This document shows positions 42,104 through 52,441 of a DNA stretch of 64,000 bases, piece by piece. A program made the translations under genes and the position numbers. The stretch's first letter is position 1. The number at the start of each line of letters is the position of its first letter. Origin of the DNA: Mugil cephalus (taxonomy: Eukaryota; Chordata; Actinopteri; Mugiliformes; Mugilidae); contig NC_061781.1 of the NCBI RefSeq assembly GCF_022458985.1, positions 9,885,501 to 9,949,500 of the forward strand, written 5' to 3'. The notes below the pieces were generated by a model that was not told the origin of the DNA, made no database searches, and worked only from the letters and a program-made list of their open reading frames with translations.

Positions 42104-43197
42104 ACAGTAAAACGAGTATTGAACACATCACTCACAATTTTTCACAGTAAACATATTTCTAAAGGTGCTATTGGCATGACATTTTCACCAGGTGTTGGTA
42201 ACAACCCGAATATCCCATACATAGAAAGAAACCAGAAAAAAATACGTTCAGAAATGTGTAATAATGTAAAATAACAGAGGGATAAAGTATTGAAGACACT
42301 CAGAAAGGGAGGTGGAAAAAGGCATGGAAAGCCAAGACACCAGTTGAAATCTATCAGTGATCAGATAGCCATCCTGTCCCTTGTCAGTCCAAACTGATGG
42401 CCTGTCATTACCAAGGTGTCACACCAGGAACATTTCATGATGGGTAAAAGGTTAAGAACTCTCCCAAGACCTTTGTAACCTTATTGTTGCAAAACATTCC
42501 GATGGCACTGGTTACAGAAGCATTTCTAAACTTCTGAACGTTCCAGTGAGCACTGTTGGGGCCATAATCCAGAAGCGGAAAGAACATCATTCGACCATAA
42601 ACTGGCCACAACCTCGCAAGATTTCTGACAGAGGAGTGAAAAGAATTATCAGTAGAGTTGACCAAGAGCCAATCCATGTTTGGTGGACAAAATGCACTGC
42701 ACATTACCCCAAAAACACCATACCGACAGTAAAGTTTAGAGGTGGGAACATTATGGCGTGGGGCTGTTTTTCTCCATATGTTACTGGCAAACTTCATATA
42801 ATTGAAGGGAGGATGAATGGACAAATGTACCGAGACAGAGAAACATCTGCCGCCATCTACCAGAATGATGAAGATGAAACGACGGTGGACATTTCAGCAA
42901 GACAATGATGCCAAACACGGAGCCAAGGAAACTCTCAACTAGCTTATGAAAAAGGAAATAAAGCTGCTAGAATGGTCCAGCCAATCACCTGACCTGAATC
43001 ACCCATGTTCAATACTTTTCCCCTGTGTCATTTCACATCATTACACATAAATTAATTTCTGAACTCATTTGTTTTGGTCTCTCATGGATGACTTTGGTTG
43101 TTACCAACACCTGATAGAAATTTCATGTCAATAACAGCTTTAGAAATATGGTTACTATGAACAATTGTGAGTGACGTGTTCAATACTTATTTTACCC
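42104..43197 (+). mobile_element. Tc1-like DNA transposon, internally deleted and decayed
   Basis: Inverted repeats of about 100 bp flank the element. The left one runs from 42104 (acagtaaaacgagtattgaa) to 42208 (ggtgttggtaacaac); the right one, 43096-43197, is its diverged reverse complement. Between them the plus strand carries frame-shifted transposase pieces: RGGNIMAWGCFS (about 42740-42775), [15 protein letters not shown] (about 42890-42940) and SQSPDLN (about 42980-43000), all Tc1 DDE signatures. At about 1.1 kb it is shorter than an intact 1.6-kb element. It lies in the first intron or 5' flank of slc5a7. Confidence 0.85.
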
Positions 43198-44255
43198 TTA
43201 TTTTACTTATTTTATATATATATATATATGCTTGGTGCCAAGTATGGTGGCCGTTCAAATGTGCCATTGCTCCACAAAAGACTTCAACTCAAAACTAAAG
43301 TGAAAAAGACGCGTTCCAGTTCAAACTACTGAAATCAGAAATCATCACGGATGAAAATACAACGCATAATCAGAAACAATATGCCTGCAAGGTAGTGTTT
43401 AAGAAAGCGATCAATTTATTTCATACACATTTTTTTTTTTTTTTTTTTTTTTAGACTGATCAACGCCCAAAGCCTAATTTAGACTGTTCTGCAGATGAGT
43501 AGTTTTCACTTAGTGTGTGAATAGTTTAAGTGTGATAAAGTAAGTAGAAAAAAATATACAACATACAGTTTATATATTCCTGGTAGTGAAAGCACTGCAA
43601 ATATAAATGATCATATTTAGAAATCCTGTAAAAGACCATGGTCACAACTCACCGTATCCAGAGAACGCACAAAGCCAGGCAAGAGAAACAACCCGCACTC
43701 CATCATGTGTCAGTAAATCAAAAGATATGAATCTAATAACAAGGAAAAAGTAGAGCCAGTGGTATTAATCGAGGAGTTCACATATTATTATTGGTGGACT
43801 TGTTGCAAAGCTTTTAGTACAGTTGAACATGTTTAACGCGCGCCTTGTTCACTCCAGTTATCCAGCATCTTCAGTTAACGTGTGTCCACAAATGTTCACA
43901 TTAAAAGACAAAAGACTTTTGTTGCCAAATACGACGCGAATAATTTGGACCGGCATCCCCAAATGTGCGTAAAAGCCCAGTGAATGTTTCCAAACGCGAC
44001 GCACCGTCAAAAAACTGAGAACCATTAACGGAAAGAAAACTGAAACAGACGAATACGAGTTTTGGTCCGATGTGCTGCGACACTACCCAGACCTTTGGTT
44101 TTCGGCTCCCTGTTGCGCTGACACCATGGTGGCAAGAGTGCAACATTGCATTATTGATCTCTCTTTAAATCACCTGTCACTGTAGTCAGATACACTTACA
44201 TTCAGCCATTAAGCGTTAGTTGAAAAAATAATCTCAAAAACTGACATCATCTTAC
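43198..44255. other. probable slc5a7 first intron, no exon seen
   Basis: AT-rich DNA between the Tc1 relic and the putative first exon. It starts with a short TA repeat (about 43213-43229) and contains a poly-T run (about 43431-43452). I see no coding segment here. Confidence 0.4.
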
Positions 44256-44640
44256 CTCTCCTCTGGAGAAAACGAGTCTGTATAAATCACGGGGACCGGG
44301 GCCTCCAAAAAAAGATTCAAAAAGTGGGGAAAACGATCAGTTTTATGCAAAATATCACGGCCCCTCTGTGTAATCTCCCGGACGACCAAACACAATTCAC
44401 CTATGTTGTTTTTCAAGTCACAAATGGTCGTCGGCGAGAGGCAGGGAGAAGGACCGAGCGAGGGAGGGGGAGAGGGTGGAGGTGGGTGGAGATGAATGGG
44501 AGTGGTGGGTTTATTGGGTGCTGTCAGGGTGGGTAGATGGTGGATGAATGTCTTCCAGGCCAGGACGAAAATAGCACCTAATAGAGAGTGGCATGACGCA
44601 CTAGTTGTCCGGAAAAGCTTTCCAATATATAATATCATGC
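44256..44640 (-). promoter_or_regulatory. putative non-coding first exon and promoter of slc5a7
   Basis: On the minus strand a GC-richer segment ends ctccagaggagag|gtaagatg, a strong donor at 44255-44254. The nearest downstream acceptor candidate is at 41833, in front of the slc5a7 start codon. Human SLC5A7 also has a non-coding first exon. The upstream limit of the exon is not visible, and the RE1-like site lies about 0.9 kb further upstream. Confidence 0.45.
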
Positions 44641-45162
44641 TGGCAATGGATGAAACGTTTACTTTGCCAGGTTACATTTCAGGCCTGATTTACGATCTTG
44701 CGCAGGTCCCCGCTTGCTCCGCGATTAAAGCATCGTGTTTATGCTGCAGACTCTGGTTGTACCGTGGTAATGTTGAGAATATTTGGCCCGCTTTCCATAA
44801 CTTTTTTTTATTTTATGATTCTTTTTACGCATGCAGCTCTGGCGGCTTTATCCTCCAAGAGAATCACTCTTCTTCGAAGCCCAAGCATTTGATTAATGTA
44901 GTGTTCACATCTAACGGTATAAAGCGAGATAAGGGAGAAGCAGCATAGTCAGGTGGACGCAGAAGCATAGTCAGAAACAAGCAGCAATGACGTGTGACTT
45001 ATGTGGCACTGTTCAAAGTAGTTTGCTTCATTTAGACGCTACACCTTTAGATTTCAAAGTTTGCTACATCTTATAGCCTGATTCAAACCACATCTGCATT
45101 ATCTACATCATCTTTTATGTTAGTAACATTGGACTCTACAGTGGATCCACTGGCGCAAACAG

Positions 45163-45183
45163 ATCGCTGTCCATGGTGCTGAA
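45163..45183 (-). promoter_or_regulatory. RE1/NRSE-like REST binding site upstream of slc5a7
   Basis: On the minus strand the site begins TTCAGCACCATGGACAGC. It agrees with the 21-bp RE1 consensus at 18 of 21 positions by my count, including both half-sites at their canonical spacing. REST silences neuronal genes in non-neuronal cells, and RE1 elements are established at the cholinergic ChAT/VAChT locus. Its place about 3.4 kb upstream of the choline transporter start codon makes slc5a7 the obvious target, although the claudin gene is also near. Confidence 0.65.
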
Positions 45184-47002
45184 CTAACGCGCATGTCGTT
45201 TCTAGCCGACAGAAACATCTTTAACCATTATATTAACATTTCGGACCTTCTTGCGTTCTTGTTTTTGACAATAATATTTGTCCTGGCTGCATAGCGAAGC
45301 AAGTTAACAGTTTGGAGGATTGTTTTCAGATCTGAAAGTATAAGCTGAACCTCTAAGAAGTGTTCCATAACTAGTTTCGAAGCAAATCGTAATTCAACAG
45401 ACAGTGCCATGTGAAAAACAGATTGAGGCATTACATACTCACACAGAGAGTGGGTATTCAATGATATAGGAGACACATTTAAACTTTTTTGGACGAAAAA
45501 AGGGTATTTTTGTTTTCAGTTGAAGGAAGTGCAGTAGATGTTATTTTAAGACTTCCTAGCCTTGTTATCTAATTTTTGCAAAATCATTAAGCTCACTTCC
45601 AAGCTTTTGGCTCTATTAAGTGAATCCCTTTTCCCAATTCACGAGAGTTTAGGTTATTACTTTGATGGGATGTCAGAGCAGTTCATTCCTCAGTCTCTTT
45701 ACCTTCTGCGTTACATAGTCTGGAACAGTTCCAATGGTTATTAGCAAAACATTACAAAAAGAAATCATGCATCTTTCCCCGACTTCACGTGCTTAATGCA
45801 TAACACGTCATCTCTCCTTGACATAAACGAAGACACTGACTGGTCTGACTGCTGGGATTAAGCTAGGTTACTCGCTCGAGAGTGAAACGTCCTGTAATTT
45901 AGGTCTGTGTGCCTGACAGTCTGCTAGGCAGAGGGCAGCTCTAATTGGGGGGATTTTCTGACAAATAAGCCTCAGAAGCATTTCCGCTGCGTTACAGGTA
46001 GTTAGGCAGACAGCGAGGAGAACCCAGGAGGAGTCGCAAATAACTCTTTGCTGTGACAATGTACATTTAATTTCGCGGCTATAAACACAGAATATGTCAA
46101 AAAGTGCTCAAACTCAGAGAATAAGTTTGCACAGAAATTGTTGTCCTAGCGTCAAAGCAGACACCTAAATTAATACAAGGCTGAAACCAGTAGTCCTCGG
46201 TTGCCTTCCCACAAGACCTTTGTCGCCATCCAGTGGTTTCCTCAAGCTTTGGATTTTAGATCAAAACGTATTTCCTATCTTCACACACTACCAATGCACA
46301 TTTCTTCACTGTAGTTCTTTTGTCTTTCCAAAGCAAGAACAGAAACACTGTCAGTAATGACTATGTTCCGTTACCAGATGCAGCAAGTCAGGTCGTAAGA
46401 AGCATGCAACCCCTGAATTTACACATCTATATGTAAGATGCCATCGGTTATTGTTTTTAATTATGGCAGTACACAAACGTTAAGTCATTTTCATGTCAAA
46501 GAAAACAAAAAACTGCAAAGCTACTGAATACTAACATCAAATATAATCTGTTCGTTTTTAAGTTACTGATTAAAGAGTTTTTAGAAAGAGTAAAAAAATC
46601 AGCTTGTTCTGTCAGGAAGTGACAGAACAATTGCTCATCCGTTAACTTCAGCGTCACATCGCGGAATGTGGAACCTGCCTCGTTTGGTCCTTGGAGATTA
46701 TTTCTTGTAAAATATTGCCACCTCCTGGTCCTTCGGGTGAATAGCAGCAGGTCCAGTCTCCTCTCACGGTTGCTACTCAGTTCTCAAGTCCGATCATGTT
46801 TCAGTTTCTTACTTGGAGAAAAGTCCCACTGAAGTCTATAAAGTAATTATAACATTTGATTCCTGCAAAAACACCACAAGTAAAGAAAATAAAATAAAAA
46901 AACAAGCTGACTTCATATTCAACTGATGGCTTTGGTCCAACTTGTTCATTCACACTCAGGCGTTGTGGCCTCACAGTTAGGATGTTAGTATCGTCCACAG
47001 TC
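45184..47002. other. intergenic DNA between slc5a7 and the claudin gene
   Basis: No gene is seen. The right-hand few hundred bases are presumably the claudin 3' UTR. I could not pick a convincing polyadenylation signal for it. Confidence 0.4.
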
Positions 47003-48450
47003 TTAGACGTAGTTATTCAGCCTATAGCCATTGCTGGAAAGGGAGCAGAGTGAAGGAGCGCGGTTGTCTTTCAGGGCCTCCGGTGGCTTGTAGAGTGGAG
47101 CAGGAGGATATATGTTATTGAAGGCAGGGGGAGGGGATGATGGCGGGCTCCTCTGCACGAGGACTGGGCTCCGTGGCCTGTCGCTACTGCTGCTCCAGCA
47201 CAACACCATTCCCCCGGTGAGACTGAGGCAAGCTGAGGCGTAACCGAGATACACGGCCAGGCCGATCTCGTACTTCATTCCACTGTGGAGGAAAGGGTCA
47301 TAGAATTCCATGATGACGTCGTTGGTGGTCCAGGACACGGTGACCAGGCAGAGGACCCCAGCACAGAGAAAACAAACACCTCCGCTCAACACCAGGGGAG
47401 ATTTGATCAGGGAGCTGCGACCGAAGCGAGTGCACTTCATCCCTATCACAGAGACCAGAGAGGCCAGGACGGAGGTGACGCAGGAGAGCACCATGAGCGC
47501 TCGGGCCGCCTAACGTGGAAAAGAGCACAGCAGTCAACACTTTGCTGTTCTAGCCTCTAAATGTAATGCTACATCCTGCATTGCAGCAGGTAATAGATAG
47601 TCAAGCAACTAATCTGCTGGTGATGCTAAGAATAGAGTTCACTGTTATTCCACATTATTCCTGAATGCAACAGTAGTTTTATTTACATATAAAGTTCACT
47701 CTTTAAGTGAGTTTATATGACGACAATTATGAAATGATGATGAATGAAAATGATGAATGATGAATAACATTAAGAGCAGATTAAGAGTAACAGCAGTAGA
47801 CTAGAATCACCAAAACCCCAGAGTGTACAGTTACGCTTAAGAATTTAAGCTTCAGAAGTTCCTAAAGGAGACTTCCTGAATCACGGAGCTACTTGTCATT
47901 CCAGTCACATGGAAACTATGCTCTAAAACTGCAACTCTACAAATAATATGGACTGCAATGAACTGACCAAAGTTTTTTTTTCTTTTTTCTGACATACATG
48001 AGAAGTTTTGTTTATCCAAGGAGGCTTATTGAAATTAATTGTCAGTAGGATAATATTTGATTATATTTCAAATATATTTACTTCAGCATTATATAAAACA
48101 GAGAAGACCAACAAATCCTCACAATTAAATAAAATATTCTGGATTTTTTTTCAACTGATTATGTACTTGTACTTAATTTTCTTTGCCATTTCAGATCGTC
48201 TTGAAGTGATGTTTACCTGCAGGTCACGCGGCAGCGCCAGCAGCGATCTGTACAGCTCACACTGGTAAATGCCAGTGCTGTGCCAGACACACTCCATCCA
48301 CAGACCTTTCATGTAGGCAGTGGCTGTGATGATGTTGGAGCCCACATAGGCCGTGCTGCGCCAGTGGGGGAGCAGGGTTGCGACTACAGTTCCGGCAAAC
48401 CCCAGCAGCCCCAGGAAAAAGCCAAGGAGCTGAACAGCTGTGCTGGCCAT
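47003..48450 (-). CDS. claudin-14-like tight-junction protein
   Basis: Claudins are four-pass membrane proteins that form the paracellular barrier or pores of tight junctions. Two coding exons on the minus strand, 48450-48217 and 47509-47003, join in phase 0 (LPRDLQ|AARALMV) to give 246 aa. The first extracellular loop has the claudin signature W30...[16 protein letters not shown] with Trp51, Cys54 and Cys64. Hydrophobic helices lie at about 7-27, 82-102, 119-139 and 162-183. The protein ends NNYV, a PDZ-binding tail for ZO proteins. [18 protein letters not shown] and KDNRAPS make claudin-14 the closest relative I can recall. Human CLDN14 has an uninterrupted coding region, so the intron here is a difference. 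Orthology (cldn14 or a fish paralogue) is open. Confidence 0.92.
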
Positions 48451-51335
48451 GTTTGTCTCACTTGGGTGATGATGAAACTGGAAAGTGCAAAGTTACAGCT
48501 TGTAATTACTGTTGATGAAGATATACTAATAAGAAAACAGTAGATAGCCTTTAGGTGTCCACCTGAAAGCGTCTGTGGCTCTTCCTTGTTTCATAAGAAA
48601 AAAAGGGAAAGTGAACACACAGAGAAAGTTTCAGCACACGAAAGAGGAACACTGTCAGAACAAAACTACCGACTGTCCCCCAGGCTGAAATGTGGCTGGA
48701 TTACTCCTCTTATCTCCACGGCCCCCTGCAGTATGGTATATTCCACTGAGCTCACATCCAGTCACAGACTCTGAGCCATTCCTCAAGTCTCTCCCGAGCG
48801 TGGGCAAAAATAGCTGTGGAAACTCTCCGGCATCAGTCTCTGGTGAGTGGCAGATGACTGCATGTGTAACTAATGAGAGCGGTGTTCGGCTTCACCTGTT
48901 TAACGCACCCCTCCGGGGGGGCAAACGGCGGCAGACTATTTGTTAAGCTGTTCGCCACCCCTCAGGAAAGGAGAGAGAGGGGAAATTAAACATTTACAGA
49001 AATCACCCGAGCTGAGAGCACTGCTTTAAGCCACTAACTTTGAGAATTTTTCACAGCTCCGCAGGGTATTGGAAAGCGAGGCGCTGAACGACTTGCTGAG
49101 AGCGCGTCCGTCAACCGAACTGTGACAAGAAAGCAGAGCACTGACATTTGTTGTGATAATGGGCCAAATTAAAATATTTCTTACATAATCGGTGAGCTGA
49201 GAGCATGTGACACTCGGTTTCACATTTACAAATATGTAAAAATACCACAACCTGTTGCTCAGGGTTGCAAGATCCCCTCTCTCACAGCACCTAATCATTT
49301 ACTTTTGTTCCTTCGTGATGTTTTGAACTCACTTATTCTCCATCTGAAAATACCCTGACTTTGACCTACAAACAATATTAATACTGAAAATGGCTTTTTG
49401 TGAGCACAAGAATGAAACAGATGGACTCTACATTTAAATTTCCTCAGAGAACAGAGGCTGTTTATGAAGCCCGGTTGTCAGACCTGGCACCACTAGGGCA
49501 TCTTCAGATATCAGAGATACAAGCTGCATTGTGCTTGCTTAATGATTGACTCCAGTGAAGGCATAACAAGCAAGCAATAGGAACAAAGGCAGGGCTGTGA
49601 AAAGCATCTTAATTCAGTTTAGTCCGTCATAACTACGCAAACCAGCTAAATTTGAGAGAAAAAAAAACAAAACAACTGCAACGACAAATAGTGTACGGAT
49701 AATCACGGATAAACGCTTAAACATTCAAAAATTTAAATATTAAGGAAACAATATGTATTTAAATACTCACATGTAAGTGAACTACAGGCCCATGGCCACA
49801 GATGTCCAGATGGTGAACTTGTCCTCAGAAGCAGAGACGTATTTGGAGAATGTCCAGATAAATCGGGGCCATTGGCATCAACTACACTCTTAGCAGCTCC
49901 TTCTGTTTCTGCTCCTGTCTTAATGCACAAACAATATGTGCGTTTGTGTGTGCTTGTGTGTGTGTGTGTGCTGCAGGGCTGTCAGCTATGTGACTGGACA
50001 GTCATCACTGACATTATCCCTGTTAGTGTCAGCAGCCTCGTGTAGGAGATGACATGAAAGACGGTCCCGCTGCTGGCTCGTTGCTCCAGACAGATAAACA
50101 GGGCCCGTGTCAAGCGTGGACCCGGAGGCAGAGCGGGGTTGCTAAGCAGAGACAGACAGAGGAGACATTGTGTTCACTGGCTGTGCTGTTTTTATCTCAG
50201 CAGTTCAGCTCTGCGGCTCCAGATCTGTTGATAGGTAAACAGAAAAGCATTATTATTTATTTGATCCTTTAAACAATAAAAACAGTAAACTGCATCCACC
50301 TAACACTGTAAAGCCAGGCTCTGATTAATGGACGTGTGATGCCGCAGATGATATGATTGCATGTGTACATACTGCGTTGCAAGTCGTATGAGGTCACTCA
50401 AAGCTGCATGTTGCATCGGTGAATTCCTTTGAGGTCCAACATCTTCCTTTGCCGTCTTCTTCTCATCCTCTCTCTCTCTCTGTCTGTCAGCATCCCAGGT
50501 GTAACCTACCGTGACATCCTGTTGGAATACAAGAGCCTTTTCCCTCCCTGGTTCCCTCATGCGGTATTCAACTTGCCATAAAAGCTGTGTAGTGAACGGA
50601 TCAATCTCTCCAAGGACTGCCTGTGGGAGACGCCATTCGAATGTGGAACACTTAATAGCCTTAGTTAAGCAGAATAATCCCGTGATTAGCAGCTGAGCAG
50701 TTGGTTTGAGGGTAATGCAACTGTAATGGTACGTCTAGCGTAGGCCATCCTTCTGAACCATTTTAAATCTTCAGAGGTCCCAAGAATAAATGCAGTCAAC
50801 GGCATATGTGGAGAGAGACATAAGACTCAATGTACTTAAGATAAAACCCAACTTAGCATATTTATGTACATCCACACAGCTGGTTATATGGCTGATTAGA
50901 CCTTGGCTCAGGCTGATGATGGGAGTTACTTAAGGTCACCAAACGTTTCGAACTACCGTAATAGTAAAGACAATTGGCTAGACTTGTTCTGTCTTGACAG
51001 CTATAATGAGTAATAAAACAATTGTATGAATTTAATATAACAACATTTGGATTTTCACATTTTGGATTTTCACAGTAGGGAAATCCCAGGTGGAATTAAT
51101 AACACTGACTGTGGCACAGTTTATTTAGAGTCTCACTGAGCTAGCATCCACAATCACAGGTCCTCCACTGAGCAGAATGACACACTTGGACGTTTCTTGC
51201 CAAAATAGCTGTTGTGGAAAAATTCTCTAACATTGAAAGTTTCAAGTTAAAACCACAGACTAGGTTAAAACGGTTATGAAGCAAATAATTAATGGTCCAA
51301 CTGAGTAAATCGGATAACTTTTGAATACTTTAGTG
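48451..51335. other. intergenic DNA between the claudin gene and fbxo47
   Basis: The first few hundred bases upstream of the claudin start should contain its promoter and 5' UTR; no clear TATA box is visible. Otherwise I see no gene or intact transposon. A GT repeat lies near 49947-49970. Confidence 0.4.
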
Positions 51336-51728
51336 CAGGTTTATCAAACTCATTTTAGTCTGTTTGGTCACAAACAGCCCAATTTGATCTCAGGCAGGCG
51401 AGACCAGTAATATAATAGCGTAACATAATTTTTATTTTTTTTTCATGTGTTTTAGTGCAAAGAAGAACACGTAAATTAGGAGAATGTTTACAATTTACAA
51501 TTTGGGCACAATGCCGTCTGCTGTTTCGTCCTGGATCTCAGTGTTGTGTTATATCCACTTTTCTTTCTAAAATAATAATAATAAAAAAATTAGACAAATT
51601 AGGAATAACAGCTATTTTCACTGAAGAATTACAGTCTTCTATGTAATTTTTGCATTTTCATCATGCGGGCCAGATTAGACCCTCTCGCGGGACACTTCTG
51701 GCCCACAGGCCTTATGTTTGACTCCTGC
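51336..51728. mobile_element. short non-autonomous DNA element (hAT-like MITE)
   Basis: The left end caggtttatcaaactcatt is followed by cccaatttgatctcag. The right end, read on the opposite strand, is gcaggagtcaaacataaggc followed by ggcccgcatga. This inverted pair (CAGG..TCAAAC..) with a GGCC-rich inner border is a frequent fish repeat, about 390 bp here. No transposase is present. Assignment to hAT is by memory of the ends only. Confidence 0.6.
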
Positions 51729-52079
51729 GTTTTATTATGTGAAACAGTAAACAAATGATATATTACAAAACTTAATATAATTCTGTCATTAAGTTAAAAT
51801 GCATAAAAATCTCCAAAATGCCACTCAGCAAATATATATTTCAATACATTTCTTCCATATATTATTTCTTCTACTTTTCAGATGTAGCCTGTGTAACACA
51901 TATTTCTTCCCTCTACTAGTAATTGCCTTTTTTTCTTGTTTGTTACTTTTGCTGATGATAGTGATTCCCAACAGCTGCTGGCTATTGTACAGTACTTGTA
52001 AAAACAAGTACTTCAGAGACACAACGACTCGTTTCAGATATCCTATTTTAAGTCTTCTGATTTGAATATTTAGTTTTCC

Positions 52080-52441
52080 TCGCCGCAAAGATGACAGAGA
52101 GACAGTTTCGCGCCGTTGTTTATTGATATTTTAACTATTAGCTCTTAGCACCTCAATGGTTAGGAAGCTTTTACGTCTCGCCTTTACTACGGAAATTATT
52201 TAAACTACTGGTAAGCTATATGGGCGCGTTGTCTTTTATTCCGGGTTATACATGTTTCTACCTGTGACTACATAAAGTCAAAAGTTGAGTTAAAACCTAG
52301 TTTTTCAGGAGTTCAGTTTAGCTAGCCCGGTTAGCGTCACGGCTAAAGGTTAGCTCTCACAGATTAGCTTAGCTGTCTAATTGGAGGCTGTTTCAAGTCA
52401 AAAGGTGCTTCATCTTTGTGAACAGAGGCAATTATTGGGCG
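52080..52441 (+). promoter_or_regulatory. fbxo47 promoter and 5' UTR region
   Basis: Moderately CpG-containing DNA directly upstream of the fbxo47 start. I see no TATA box near the expected position and cannot place the transcription start. Confidence 0.3.

Noticed and set aside
42435-42908. Open frames of 120-129 aa
   Set aside because: They belong to the decayed Tc1-like transposase (plus strand) or its antisense, not to a host gene.
44252-44948. Open frames of 128 and 150 aa upstream of slc5a7
   Set aside because: They arise from the GC-rich promoter/exon region; low-complexity Pro/Ser on one strand and Gly/Arg on the other, with no family match.
52418-52441. Upstream start of fbxo47 at 52418
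   Set aside because: The codon there is GTG in the 5' leader. The first in-frame ATG is 52442.
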